Positions 7,920-16,657 are shown, numbered from the stretch's first letter. The stretch is 18,505 nucleotides of DNA from an uncultured Sediminicola sp. (GCA_938039345.1 CALHVB010000036.1:1-18505), one strand, 5' to 3'. The notes: a model not told the origin generated them from the letters alone. Numbers and translations: made by a program.

Positions 7920-9137
7920 ATGTACCTTATGAAACTCCTTTTTCTATTTGCCCTTTCTTTATTTAATATTAATACAGAAAAAGTTGATCCACCAGAACCT
8001 GAAATAGGAAAAAGATGGATATTAAACCTGCAATATTCCGATGAATTTAATGGCACAACATTAGACCAAAAAAAATGGCGAAATAGTTATAACGGTTGGA
8101 AAGGACGATCTCCAGGATATTTTTCCCCAAATGCAGTATCTGTAAAATCTGGAATGCTACAAATTAAGAATGGTATTTTAGACAAAAGTGTTAACGTACA
8201 CACTAAAAAAAAGTATAGTATTAAAGGTGGTGCTGTACAATCTTTAGAAAAAACAGCTCATTATGGGTATTACGAAGTAAATTTTAAGGCTTCAAGAATA
8301 AACATGTCTACTACGTTTTGGATGAGTAACCGTAAAGTTCCTATTAATTTTGCCACTAAAATGAATAATGCTAATTGTAGTAAAGATAAATTTAGTCAGG
8401 AATTAGACATTGTAGAGAGTATTGGAGGGGTTATAACTGCTGGTGATAAATTTAGAAAAAATATGAATTTTAACACCCATTACAGATATATTGATTGTAA
8501 TGGCGGTAAAGAGAAATTTTATTCTGCTGGCAATAATGCTATTGAAGGAAGCGGCTTAAAGTCTAGTGCATTGCTAAGTTCCGAATCTTGGGAAGAGTTT
8601 CATACCTATGGTGCTTATTGGAAAAATGCTAATGAAGTAGCTTTTTATGCTAACAATAATTTTGTAGGAAATGTTAATATTAGTACCGATGTTGTAAACA
8701 AGCCTTTCCCAAGAACAATGGGCATAAATATGGTTACCGAAACATATGATTGGGCTTTACCCTACCCAACTAATGAAGAATTAAATAATGATAGCATTAA
8801 TACTTCTTATTACAATTGGGTACGTTCTTATAAATTAGTAGATATAGATGCTAAATCTAAAAACAAAAAAAAATATAAGGGCAGCGGAACTTCAATATAT
8901 AAAGAAGAAGTTAGTTTTTTTAACACTCCAACTATAGAAAACAAACAAGTAATAATACCCTATACCTATAAAGCTAATACCGATAAAAAAGCTGTTTTTA
9001 AAATTATAAACGACAGCAACAAAGTAGTTTATAAAACTACATTAAATCTTCTATCTGGTTACGGAAAAAATATTAAAACACTAGACTTTAAAAAAGAAAA
9101 TACTGCTTACACTTTTAAAATTGAATTTATAGAATAA
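7920..9137 (+). CDS. Secreted GH16-family endo-glycanase, agarase/porphyranase-like
   Basis: This 405-residue protein has a hydrophobic N-terminus consistent with a signal peptide; M4 (7929) is an alternative start. The catalytic domain covers about residues 33-320. It begins with the GH16 pattern YSDEFNGTTLDQKKW and GWKGRSPGYF and continues with GYYEVNFKAS. The active-site strand is E161-L-D163-I-V-E166, with E161 the likely nucleophile and E166 the acid/base. This bulged ExDxxE form and the WKGRSPG region resemble agarases and porphyranases more than laminarinases, but the substrate is an inference. C153 and C193 could form a disulfide. A C-terminal beta-rich domain (about 331-405) has no recognised name. 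No type IX sorting signal or lipobox is visible. It is a single gene, with no SusC/SusD pair in the window. Confidence 0.85.
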   Translation: MYLMKLLFLFALSLFNINTEKVDPPEPEIGKRWILNLQYSDEFNGTTLDQKKWRNSYNGWKGRSPGYFSPNAVSVKSGMLQIKNGILDKSVNVHTKKKYSIKGGAVQSLEKTAHYGYYEVNFKASRINMSTTFWMSNRKVPINFATKMNNANCSKDKFSQELDIVESIGGVITAGDKFRKNMNFNTHYRYIDCNGGKEKFYSAGNNAIEGSGLKSSALLSSESWEEFHTYGAYWKNANEVAFYANNNFVGNVNISTDVVNKPFPRTMGINMVTETYDWALPYPTNEELNNDSINTSYYNWVRSYKLVDIDAKSKNKKKYKGSGTSIYKEEVSFFNTPTIENKQVIIPYTYKANTDKKAVFKIINDSNKVVYKTTLNLLSGYGKNIKTLDFKKENTAYTFKIEFIE

Positions 9138-9356
9138 AAACCTTTTTTGGCAACAGTTCTTTTTCTGTTATATCTAACTTTCTTAAATTAATTTTTATTT
9201 TATTGGTGTCAATTGGAAAGCTAATAGAGTCTACAGACCAGTACTCTTATAAGTTGAAAAGAAATTCGATGATAAAATATATTTTGGTTCTTCTACTTGT
9301 CCACTACTTTTTAATACAAAAAAGAGTAATCCTATAATGTTTACATATTTATTCAA
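9127..9356 (-). pseudogene. Probable decayed small gene with one frameshift
   Basis: The bases between the GH16 gene and the membrane-protein gene read as protein on the minus strand in two adjoining frames. From a TTG at 9356 the first frame gives NKYVNIIGLLFFVLKSSGQ, resembling a signal peptide, then EEPKYILSSNFFSTYK before stopping. The next frame continues EYWSVDSISFPIDTNKIKI and ends in KKVFIL at 9127. One missing A in the TATAAGAG stretch near 9250 would fuse them into about 77 residues. The end overlaps the GH16 stop codon tail to tail. No family is recognised. Chance reading is possible. Confidence 0.35.
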
Positions 9357-9379
9357 AAAGCTACGATTTATTGGTTTTT

Positions 9380-9904
9380 CTATTTCAAATAAAAACGTCT
9401 TAGTACAAAGTTCAATATCCCAGCTATACCTATACCGAATAAAAAATAAAACTTCTTTCTATTGCGAGAATTTAAATTTTCTATTCCGAACAAAACCTTT
9501 CTATTTTTATCTGAAATAGAATACACTTCTATATCTACCTTAGATAAATCATCTTTTTTCACCCAAAGTATCACGTTCTTTAATTCTAAAAATTTAGTTT
9601 GAACTTTATCAATTATAAAATAATTATCTATATGTCCTATATCCCTTAAACTATAAATCTTTGTATCGTTCCTGAGCTTTATTTGCAAATCGGTTCTAAC
9701 TGTTTTTTCAATATTTAATAGCTCATCTTCTACTATTTTAATATCGTTTTCTTCTACAGAAACAACTTTTCCTTTTATTTCTACTAGGGAGTTTTTAACT
9801 ATTAGCAAACTTTTAGGAAAATAAAAAAAAGAAGCAAAAAACATCACTAACCCAATAAATAGTGACTTATTGATAAAAAAATTAGTTAAAGAGTCTTCTT
9901 TCAT
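9380..9904 (-). CDS. Two-helix membrane protein of unknown function
   Basis: This 174-residue protein is not recognised. A hydrophobic helix lies at about residues 15-35 (LFIGLVMFFASFFYFP). A domain of about 110 residues with many beta-type strands follows (VVSVEENDIKIVEDE, LQIKLRNDTKIYSLRDIG). A second helix lies near 152-168 (FYFLFGIGIAGILNF) before a basic tail. The likely topology places the middle domain outside the cytoplasm. It lies about 80 bases downstream of the flotillin gene on the same strand, separated by a terminator-like repeat, and may be a single transcription unit. Confidence 0.65.
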   Translation of the reverse strand: MKEDSLTNFFINKSLFIGLVMFFASFFYFPKSLLIVKNSLVEIKGKVVSVEENDIKIVEDELLNIEKTVRTDLQIKLRNDTKIYSLRDIGHIDNYFIIDKVQTKFLELKNVILWVKKDDLSKVDIEVYSISDKNRKVLFGIENLNSRNRKKFYFLFGIGIAGILNFVLRRFYLK

Positions 9905-9940
9905 TAATTAATCATAAAACAATCTATTTGAAAATAGTAT

Positions 9941-9974
9941 AAAAAACCGTCATACGTATTACAAAATGGTTTTT
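9941..9974 (-). terminator. Possible terminator after the flotillin gene
   Basis: On the minus strand AAAAACC pairs with GGTTTTT across a 19-base loop, and the second arm runs into T residues. It begins 12 bases after the flotillin stop codon. The large loop and only two GC pairs make it a weak candidate. Confidence 0.3.
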
Positions 9975-9985
9975 CATGATAATAA

Positions 9986-11398
9986 CTATTCTTCTTTCTT
10001 AAGCCCCTCTTTTACATCTTGCGCTTCAATTTCTTTGCCCTTTAAGTATTCTGGTAACTGCATACCTGCCATATTAAACATTTCTTGTAATGGTGGTACA
10101 GATTTATACATTCCAGATATAAAGTTAGCCGTAGAGCCTTTTCCGTCTGCTGTTTTTGCTCCAGAATCCCAAACCGTAACTTTATCTATCTTAATATTCT
10201 TAATAGCTTCCGCTTGCGTTTTTACCAATTCTGGTAATTTATCTGCTACTAATAAAAGAACAGCATCTTTAGGGCTATTACCAGCTGCTTTTACAATTTC
10301 ATCTAAACCAGCTGCTTGCTTTGTTAACACTTCATACAAACCTTTTGCTTCTGCCTGTGCTTTAAATAAAATAGCATCTGCTTCCCCTTTTGCCCTTCTA
10401 CGAATTTTTTCTGCTTCTGCTTCTGCATCAATTTCTACTTTCTTTTTATCAATTTCTGCAGGTACAATAATATCTGCCATTTGCGAACTACGTTCTCTAT
10501 CTGCTCTGGCTATTTCGGCATCTTTTTCTGCTGCATAAGATTCCTCTAACGCCTTTGCAGACTGTACTTTTTCGGCTGCTATTGCCGTACGTTCTGCTTC
10601 TGCTTCTCGCTGTCTACGTAACGAATCTGAATTGGCTACATTAATTTTTGCAATGTTTTCTCCTTCTACTGCTTGCGCATTCGCCGCCGCTACTTGTGTA
10701 CGCTCATCTTGCACTGCATTTGCCTCACCAATAGACCCATCTCTATTTTTTTCTGCTACCGATTTACGCGCGGCATTTATGGCATGTGCTGCTGCTTCTT
10801 TTCCTAGAGCTTCTATATAGCCAGACTCATCTACAATATCTGTAATATTTACGTTAATTAACTTTAAACCAACTTTCTTTAACTCCGACTCTACACTTTT
10901 AGAGATATTGGTTAAAAACTTATCACGATCAGAGTTAATCTCTTCTATATCCATAGAAGCTACCACCAAACGTAACTGACCAAATATAATCTCTTGTGCT
11001 AATTCCTGAATTTCATTTTGTCCAAGTCCCAATAAACGCTCTGCCGCATTTTGCATAACTCCTGGTTCTGTAGATATACCAATAGTAAACCTTGAAGGTA
11101 CATTTACACGGATATTTTGCTTACTTAAAGCATTTACCAAATTTACTTCTATAGAAATTGGCGTTAAATCTAAAAACTCATAATCTTGTACTACTGGCCA
11201 TATAAATGCTGCCCCACCATGCACACAGCGTGCAGAATTACCACCACCTACTTTACCATACACCACCAAAATCCTATCTGATGGACAACGTTTATACCTC
11301 CTTATAAAGGAAATAATAATTATAAAAAAGAATAAAATAGCAAAGCCAATGGCTATTAAAGAGGCTCCGCCTGCAAATTGTAATGCAATTAGTGACAT
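9986..11398 (-). CDS. Flotillin-family SPFH membrane scaffold protein
   Basis: This 470-residue protein has the layout of bacterial flotillins (FloT/YuaG type). A membrane helix at about residues 11-33 is followed by a basic RRYKRCPSDRILVVYG stretch. The SPFH/Band 7 domain covers about 35-200. A long Ala/Glu-rich coiled coil with repeated AEAE and AQA segments runs from about 215 to 375. The C-terminal region includes VTVWDSG and MAGMQLPEYL. Flotillins oligomerise at the inner membrane and organise membrane microdomains. The NfeD-like gene ends 4 bases before this start, the usual partner arrangement. Confidence 0.92.
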   Translation of the reverse strand: MSLIALQFAGGASLIAIGFAILFFFIIIISFIRRYKRCPSDRILVVYGKVGGGNSARCVHGGAAFIWPVVQDYEFLDLTPISIEVNLVNALSKQNIRVNVPSRFTIGISTEPGVMQNAAERLLGLGQNEIQELAQEIIFGQLRLVVASMDIEEINSDRDKFLTNISKSVESELKKVGLKLINVNITDIVDESGYIEALGKEAAAHAINAARKSVAEKNRDGSIGEANAVQDERTQVAAANAQAVEGENIAKINVANSDSLRRQREAEAERTAIAAEKVQSAKALEESYAAEKDAEIARADRERSSQMADIIVPAEIDKKKVEIDAEAEAEKIRRRAKGEADAILFKAQAEAKGLYEVLTKQAAGLDEIVKAAGNSPKDAVLLLVADKLPELVKTQAEAIKNIKIDKVTVWDSGAKTADGKGSTANFISGMYKSVPPLQEMFNMAGMQLPEYLKGKEIEAQDVKEGLKKEE

Positions 11399-11402
11399 AG
11401 GT

Positions 11403-11981
11403 TTATTTGTTTAAAAGTTCTACTATTAATATTCCGTTATTGGTTACTTCTTTTACTTTAACAACATCTCCTTGCACCAAATCTCTATCTTCCTCTGTTA
11501 AAGCTTCTAATTCTCTTAAGGTTTCTTGTACCGTTACACTTACCTTTCCTATTTTAGATTTATTAGCCCCAATAGTAAGGTACACTTCTCCTACTTGGTT
11601 TAAGGCATTTTTTAACTTTAGCGTACCGCTACTCTGCAACTTTGCTAAATAATAGAAAAGAGAAGCCATCGCTAGCATCATTAATAACCCGCAAACAATA
11701 GAAATAAATATGGTAATTCCTTTAGATAAACCTGCATCCAAACAAGAGATACCAGACCATCCAAAAATGGTTAAAAAACCCATTAAATTTTTAAAGGATA
11801 AAAACTGAAAGCCAATGCCTGTATCACCATCAACTTCCATATCTACATCGCCCTCAATATCTTCTACATCGCCACCAATAAAGGTTAAAATCACTAGTAT
11901 AAGAAATATAACGGATGAAATTAATGCAGTACCCCAATATATTTTTTCAAATAATGGCAAGACTGTAAACCACTGTTCCAT
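11403..11981 (-). CDS. NfeD-like membrane protein, partner of flotillin
   Basis: This 192-residue protein has membrane helices at about 16-36, 66-82 and 88-112. A strongly acidic loop (GGDVEDIEGDVDMEVDGD, about 36-53) follows the first helix. The C-terminal domain (about 120-192) has the OB-fold pattern of NfeD proteins (GEVYLTIGANKSKIGKVSV, LVQGDVVKVKEV). It lacks the ClpP-like protease domain of long NfeD proteins, so it is the short YuaF type. It precedes the flotillin gene by 4 bases, and these pairs are widely conserved. An imperfect -7 element (TATCTTTC, 12011-12018, minus) lies 29 bases upstream. Confidence 0.85.
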   Translation of the reverse strand: MEQWFTVLPLFEKIYWGTALISSVIFLILVILTFIGGDVEDIEGDVDMEVDGDTGIGFQFLSFKNLMGFLTIFGWSGISCLDAGLSKGITIFISIVCGLLMMLAMASLFYYLAKLQSSGTLKLKNALNQVGEVYLTIGANKSKIGKVSVTVQETLRELEALTEEDRDLVQGDVVKVKEVTNNGILIVELLNK

Positions 11982-12010
11982 AATCTTTTAGTTTTTAGGT
12001 TATCTTAACG

Positions 12011-12018
12011 GAAAGATA
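12011..12018 (-). promoter_or_regulatory. Weak -7 element of the NfeD-flotillin operon
   Basis: TATCTTTC differs from TAnnTTTG only at the last base and lies in the 61-base gap after the ketosynthase gene. It suggests separate transcription of the NfeD-flotillin pair. No -33 element is evident. Confidence 0.28.
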
Positions 12019-12042
12019 GGAACTATTTTCGTATGTTTTAGC

Positions 12043-13200
12043 TTACTTCTTAAGTAAAATACTTACTGCATTACCTCCAAAACCAACGGCATTTACCATA
12101 ATAGTTTTAATTTCCTGATTATCAGATATATTATCATTAATAAAGGGAACTGAGATAAATTTTTGATGCTGTAACATTAGTATTGCAAACTCAACACTTA
12201 ACATTCCTGAAGTACCAAATGTGTGACCTATCTTCCACTTGTTAGTAGTCACTAATGGTTTTTTGTTACAAAAAACTTTTTCAATTGCTTTAATTTCAGA
12301 AGTATCTCCCTTAATTGTCCCTGGCGTATGACTAACAATTACATCTACCTCATCTGGATTTAAATCTCCTAACGCCATTTGCATAGAACGTTGAAAACAT
12401 TGCGCATCTGAGGATATAGATATATTATGTTTTAATAGTTCTGTTGCATAACCTACTCCGGCTATTTTAGCTAATGCATTATCTTTTTCACCTTTTTCTA
12501 AACAGGCAATAGAAGCACCTTCTCCCAATACCATTGTATTTTTGGTCTTCTCTAAATCTAAAGCTCTACAAGGGTATTTTCCTTCTTCTTTAGAATATAT
12601 TTTTAGCGCTTTCATTTGCGCTACTGTAAAAGGTGTTAAAGGAGCCTCACTACCTCCTACCAAAAACTGATTTGCCATACCAGATTGTAACCAAGCTACA
12701 CCATTTAACAAACTATGTAATGCAGTAGAACAGGTGATAGAATGCGATATTTCTGGTCCTTTGGTTTGTAAATCGTGCGCTACCCAAGAGGCAATATTTC
12801 CTAAAGTTGTAGTAGGCGAAGACAATGTAGATGTCTTATTTTTTTCTAAAAATTCTTGATGATACTTCTCAAAAAGTGATGTTGCCCCACGAGAGGAACC
12901 TATATTAATTCCAAAATCATCAGTAGCTTGCCAACCTGCTTGCGCCACAGCTTTTCTTGATGCGTATATGGCATACAAAACACTATTATCTAAATCTTTA
13001 TATTTTTGGTCAGATTCTTTTAATATTTCTATTTCTTTTGCTTCTTGAGAAGATAAAAAACCAGCCCAAACATTTGTTTCTCCAAATGCTCCTTTGGACA
13101 ACATATGGTGGTCGCCATTGTAATTCTCCCATGTTTCTTTTAAAGAATTTCCTAATGGAGAGATAGAAGCTATAGCTGTGATAGAAATTGGCTCTTTCAT
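12043..13200 (-). CDS. Beta-ketoacyl-ACP synthase (FabF/FabB-like) in the biotin locus
   Basis: This 385-residue condensing enzyme has the complete KAS I/II triad: C157 in ITCSTALHS, H291 in SHTPGTIKGDTSE and H326 in KWKIGHTFGTSG. Such enzymes extend acyl-ACP by decarboxylative condensation with malonyl-ACP. The first histidine motif reads HTPGT instead of the usual HGTGT, and the sequence looks divergent from housekeeping FabF. The start codon is 4 bases after the bioA stop, so the two genes are cotranscribed and perhaps translationally coupled. A role in making the pimeloyl chain is an inference from this context. It is not a FabH-type enzyme, so it is not BioZ. Confidence 0.88.
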   Translation of the reverse strand: MKEPISITAIASISPLGNSLKETWENYNGDHHMLSKGAFGETNVWAGFLSSQEAKEIEILKESDQKYKDLDNSVLYAIYASRKAVAQAGWQATDDFGINIGSSRGATSLFEKYHQEFLEKNKTSTLSSPTTTLGNIASWVAHDLQTKGPEISHSITCSTALHSLLNGVAWLQSGMANQFLVGGSEAPLTPFTVAQMKALKIYSKEEGKYPCRALDLEKTKNTMVLGEGASIACLEKGEKDNALAKIAGVGYATELLKHNISISSDAQCFQRSMQMALGDLNPDEVDVIVSHTPGTIKGDTSEIKAIEKVFCNKKPLVTTNKWKIGHTFGTSGMLSVEFAILMLQHQKFISVPFINDNISDNQEIKTIMVNAVGFGGNAVSILLKK

Positions 13201-13204
13201 CTAT

Positions 13205-14479
13205 CTAAAATATATCTAATAATGATTTAATACTTGTATACACTTTCTGTAACTGCTCATTGGTAATTACAAAGGGCGCTAGAATATATATTGTATTCCC
13301 TAATGGACGTAAAAACACACCATCATCCATAAAATGTTTAAACAATTTATCGCGCACATTTCCGTAACGCTCCATTTCTATATTTAAATCCAACGCATAG
13401 ATAATACCTGTTTGTCTTGTTCTTGCAGCTTTAGGGTGATTTTTAATCTCAGCATCAAACTGCTGATGCGATGCTATTACACGTTTTATATTTGCTTGCA
13501 TCTCACTAGATTGCAACAACTCTATACTGGCTAAAGCTGCCGCACATGCTGTTGGGTTTGCAGAATATGTGTGCGCATGAAACAATCCTTTAGAAATTTC
13601 ATCATCATAAAAAGCATCATATAAATCCTGTGTACAACTTGTAATCGCCATAGGCACCAAACCTCCTGTAAGCGATTTAGACATACAGATAACATCTGGT
13701 TTTTCTGTAATCTGATCCGATGCAAAATAAGTAACTGTTTTTCCAAAACCTGTCATAACCTCATCTGCAATAGTTATAACCTTATATTGCTTTAGCAACT
13801 TTAGAATTTTAGCTAAACCTTCGGCATCGTGCATTTGCATAGCCGCTGCTCCTTGTACCAAAGGTTCATATATAAAACCTGCAATTGCTTTCTCTTTTAA
13901 AAGCATTGTAAGTTTTTCTAATATGCTATTTATATTTTCTTTAGAAGGAACTGGAATACGCTCTATATCAATAAAAAAATCTTCGAAAGGACCATTGTAA
14001 ACAGATAATCCGGAAGCAGACATAGCTCCAAAGGTATCGCCATGAAAAGCGTTTTCAAAAGCTAAGATGGTATTGCGTTTTTCTCCTTTATTAGAATGAT
14101 ATTGCAATGCCATTTTAATTCCGATTTCTGTAGACGTAGATCCATTATCTGAAAAGAAAATTTTAGCTTGATTATCTGGAAGTATGTTTATTAACGTTTC
14201 AGACAACTTAACAGCAGGCTCATGCGTAAAACCACTAAACACAACATGATCTAATTGTTGCATTTGTTGGTACACTTTTTCTACAATTGCTTCATTACAA
14301 TGCCCATACATGCAAGTATACCATGATGCTATACCATCTATATATTCTTTCCCATTTTCATCGTACAACAAAGCCCCTTTTGCTTTTACAATAGCCAACA
14401 TATTAGCATGTAATTTATGCTGAGTTAAGGGATGCCAGATATACTTTTTATCTCTTTCAGAAAGATTTTTATACTCCAT
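13205..14479 (-). CDS. bioA: Adenosylmethionine-8-amino-7-oxononanoate aminotransferase
   Basis: BioA converts KAPA to DAPA, normally using S-adenosylmethionine as amino donor. This 424-residue class-III aminotransferase has the PLP lysine K268 in CMSKSLTGG and the cofactor aspartate D239 in IADEVMTGFGKT. Phosphate-binding DNGSTSTE lies at 111-118. SWYTCMYGH (52-60) and the N-terminal WHPLTQH (15-21) are typical of BioA rather than other omega-aminotransferases. It heads a two-gene unit with the ketosynthase. Its ATG lies close to the divergent glycosyltransferase gene, and the two promoters appear to overlap. Confidence 0.95.
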   Translation of the reverse strand: MEYKNLSERDKKYIWHPLTQHKLHANMLAIVKAKGALLYDENGKEYIDGIASWYTCMYGHCNEAIVEKVYQQMQQLDHVVFSGFTHEPAVKLSETLINILPDNQAKIFFSDNGSTSTEIGIKMALQYHSNKGEKRNTILAFENAFHGDTFGAMSASGLSVYNGPFEDFFIDIERIPVPSKENINSILEKLTMLLKEKAIAGFIYEPLVQGAAAMQMHDAEGLAKILKLLKQYKVITIADEVMTGFGKTVTYFASDQITEKPDVICMSKSLTGGLVPMAITSCTQDLYDAFYDDEISKGLFHAHTYSANPTACAAALASIELLQSSEMQANIKRVIASHQQFDAEIKNHPKAARTRQTGIIYALDLNIEMERYGNVRDKLFKHFMDDGVFLRPLGNTIYILAPFVITNEQLQKVYTSIKSLLDIF

Positions 14480-14483
14480 GGAA

Positions 14484-14520
14484 TTTGTAAAATTCTTTTT
14501 TTATATATCTTGCAAAGATG
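14484..14520. promoter_or_regulatory. Overlapping divergent promoters of bioA and the glycosyltransferase gene
   Basis: On the plus strand TTTG (14484-14487), 18 bases and TATCTTG (14506-14512) give a plausible -33/-7 pair for the gene at 14543. On the minus strand CATCTTTG (14520-14513) is a one-mismatch -7 element about 33 bases before the bioA ATG. The two -7 elements abut and form the inverted repeat ATCTT-GCA-AAGAT (14507-14519). Confidence 0.4.
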
Positions 14521-14542
14521 GCAAATTAACTTAAACTTATTA

Positions 14543-16036
14543 ATGCTTCATAAAATAATAAATTACATAACTCCGATTTACACAAATTTAAAAGATAGCA
14601 GTGTTTTTATTTGGCTTTTTGCTGTTTCCTTTTTTATAAGGTTTCCTTTTTTCTTTAGAGATTATATAGATCGCGATGAGAGTACTTTTATATTAATGGG
14701 ACAATCATTGGTAGATGGACATTTACCTTATACGGAATTATGGGATCTAAAACCTCCAATTATTTTTCTAGTATTTGCTTCTCTAATATATACTTTTGGA
14801 AAGAGCTTTTTTGCAATACGTCTTTTTGGAGCTTTAATTGTAGCTATTACAGCTCTCTTTTCTTATAAAACAGCAACACTACTAACCACTAAAAAAGTTA
14901 GTTTCTGGATTGCTATTTGTTGCATCTGCTTACAAAGTATGTTCGGAAGTTTACAAGGCGTAATGTCCGAACACCTTTGTGTTGTTTTCTTTATGCCTGG
15001 ATTATACTTAATTACGAAATACAATAAACATCATTGGGTATTCATAGCTGGTGTTTTTATGGGACTATCTTTAATGACAAAATTAAATATGACATACGTT
15101 ATATTTTTTTTAGGTATATATTTATTTTATTTAAAACTACAAATAAAGGAATACAAAAAAGCATTTTTAAATGCCTTACTTCTTGGTCTTGGAATACTTG
15201 TTACCATATTACTTACAGTAGTTCCTTATTATAGTAATGGCAATACTGAAATCTGGTGGGACTCTGTAATTTTAGCTCCTTTAAAATACGTAGATGCCAA
15301 TGCAAAACGTTATTCTGTTTTTAAATTTGTCCCCATATGTGTTGTTTTAGGTGTCTTCTTCCTTTTTTCATGGAAAAAAAAGCTTTTAAATTTTAAAGAC
15401 ATTACTATTAAAATTTTAATAGCAACCATTATAGGGATTGTTTTTTCTTTTATAAAAAGCGGTAAAATAAACGGTCATTATTTAATACAACTACACCCTG
15501 TTTTAATTATATTAATAGGGATATTAATAAGTAAAATAGAATTCTTAAAAAAAATTAACTACAAGCCATACATTACTATTCTGCTACTTTTACTACCTGT
15601 TGAAACTTATCTAGAATATGTAAATATTTGTAAAAACAAAATAGAAAAAAATACTTTTTATAATGGCGAAGGTTTTACTGTTACTGAGTATATAAAAACG
15701 TACAACCTAGATACTAAAAACATTTTATTTTTAACATACCATATTGGATATTGGATCTTAGATAAAAAACCTATTACGAAAGCAGCAACACATCCTAGTA
15801 ATATTTGTAGAGATGAATTATTTCCTCTTTATAAAAACCCTAGAAAAAATTCCATGGAGGAAATTAAACATATTATGGAGGAAATTAAACCTAAAACAAT
15901 TATAGCTAAAAAAAATAGAGGTTGTTTTGATAAAAAACTAGTTGAAGAAAATGAATACATGAACGCTTACTTAAGCAAACATTATAAAAAACTAACTACT
16001 GTTGATAATGCTCAAATATTTTATAGATTAAAGTAA
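14543..16036 (+). CDS. GT-C membrane glycosyltransferase, PMT/ArnT-like
   Basis: This 497-residue protein has about 10 membrane helices over residues 20-370 and a C-terminal domain of about 120 residues. The first outer loop carries D-R-D-E (43-46) and W-D-L-K-P-P (67-72), the signature pair of PMT_2/ArnT-type transferases that take sugars from polyprenyl phosphate. Acceptor and sugar are unknown; cell-surface glycan or lipid modification is likely. The frame opens upstream at 14432, but that start lies inside bioA and upstream of the promoter, so the ATG at 14543 is preferred. The gene is inserted between bioA and bioD on the other strand. Its 3' end overlaps that of bioD by 9 bases. Confidence 0.8.
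   Translation: MLHKIINYITPIYTNLKDSSVFIWLFAVSFFIRFPFFFRDYIDRDESTFILMGQSLVDGHLPYTELWDLKPPIIFLVFASLIYTFGKSFFAIRLFGALIVAITALFSYKTATLLTTKKVSFWIAICCICLQSMFGSLQGVMSEHLCVVFFMPGLYLITKYNKHHWVFIAGVFMGLSLMTKLNMTYVIFFLGIYLFYLKLQIKEYKKAFLNALLLGLGILVTILLTVVPYYSNGNTEIWWDSVILAPLKYVDANAKRYSVFKFVPICVVLGVFFLFSWKKKLLNFKDITIKILIATIIGIVFSFIKSGKINGHYLIQLHPVLIILIGILISKIEFLKKINYKPYITILLLLLPVETYLEYVNICKNKIEKNTFYNGEGFTVTEYIKTYNLDTKNILFLTYHIGYWILDKKPITKAATHPSNICRDELFPLYKNPRKNSMEEIKHIMEEIKPKTIIAKKNRGCFDKKLVEENEYMNAYLSKHYKKLTTVDNAQIFYRLK
15854..15889 (+). repeat. Short in-frame tandem duplication with a 21-base period
   Basis: ATGGAGGAAATTAAA occurs at 15854-15868 and again at 15875-15889. It encodes MEEIKHI-MEEIKPK in the C-terminal domain of the glycosyltransferase. 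The frame is kept. It looks like a small recent duplication. Confidence 0.7.
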
Positions 16037-16645
16037 TTCTAAATTATGCTTAAATGTAGTAGCATATTTCTTTATTACTTCCTTATTAAACTCTTTTTCT
16101 TCTTCTATTCTTCCTATTAGCTCTACACCTGTCTTTTTTAAAATAATACTTTCTGTTGTAGGATGTTTATCTCCACTGAAGATTACAGACACATTAAAGC
16201 CTTTTTGCTTTAATAACGCTATAGTTAACAGTGTATGATTAATACTTCCTAAATAATGCCTAGAAACGACAACAACTTTATAAGAAGGTTTTATTAAATC
16301 TAAAATAGTAGCGCTATCATTTAAAGGCACTAATAAGCCCCCAGCACCTTCAATTACTAAATTATTATTAGTTTTTGGCTCAACAATTTTGTTTACATCT
16401 ATCGTTACATTATCAATCTCTGCTGCCGCATGCGGACTCATAGGTATTTTTAATGCGTAGCTATTATTATGAATAGTAGTTTTAGTATTACTAATTAAAT
16501 CTGCTATTTTATGGCTATCCGAATTATCTAATTCTCCCGCTTGCACTGGCTTCCAATAATCTGACTCTAAAGCCTCCGTTATAATTGCAGACGCTATTGT
16601 TTTTCCTACTTCGGTAGATATTCCTGTAACAAATATTTGTTTCAT
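16028..16645 (-). CDS. bioD: Dethiobiotin synthetase
   Basis: BioD closes the ureido ring of DAPA with CO2 and ATP. This 205-residue protein has the modified P-loop GISTEVGKT (8-16, with K15 and T16). K32 in WKPVQAG and E99 in VIEGAGGLLVP match catalytic and metal-binding positions of the family. SPHAAAEID (70-78) is also a signature. The gene is the last of the bioF-DUF2007-bioD unit, starting 12 bases after the preceding stop. Its own stop lies inside the end of the convergent glycosyltransferase gene (9-base overlap), leaving no room for a terminator between them. Confidence 0.95.
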   Translation of the reverse strand: MKQIFVTGISTEVGKTIASAIITEALESDYWKPVQAGELDNSDSHKIADLISNTKTTIHNNSYALKIPMSPHAAAEIDNVTIDVNKIVEPKTNNNLVIEGAGGLLVPLNDSATILDLIKPSYKVVVVSRHYLGSINHTLLTIALLKQKGFNVSVIFSGDKHPTTESIILKKTGVELIGRIEEEKEFNKEVIKKYATTFKHNLELL

Positions 16646-16657
16646 TTACTATGTATT

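Noticed and set aside
9141..9160. AACAG/CTGTT hairpin after GH16 as a terminator
   Set aside because: The stem is only 5 bp and is not followed by a T-run on the plus strand. The bases also read as coding on the minus strand.
9966..10538. 190-codon open frame on the plus strand
   Set aside because: It is antisense to the flotillin coiled coil. Its Ser/Ala-rich composition is a shadow of the repetitive Ala/Glu codons on the other strand.
13531..13746. 71-codon minus-strand open frame inside bioA
   Set aside because: It is an out-of-frame shadow of bioA with no signal of its own.
14432..14542. Upstream extension of the glycosyltransferase frame
   Set aside because: It would overlap the bioA start on the other strand and lie upstream of and across the likely promoter. 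The residues do not look like a membrane-protein N-terminus.
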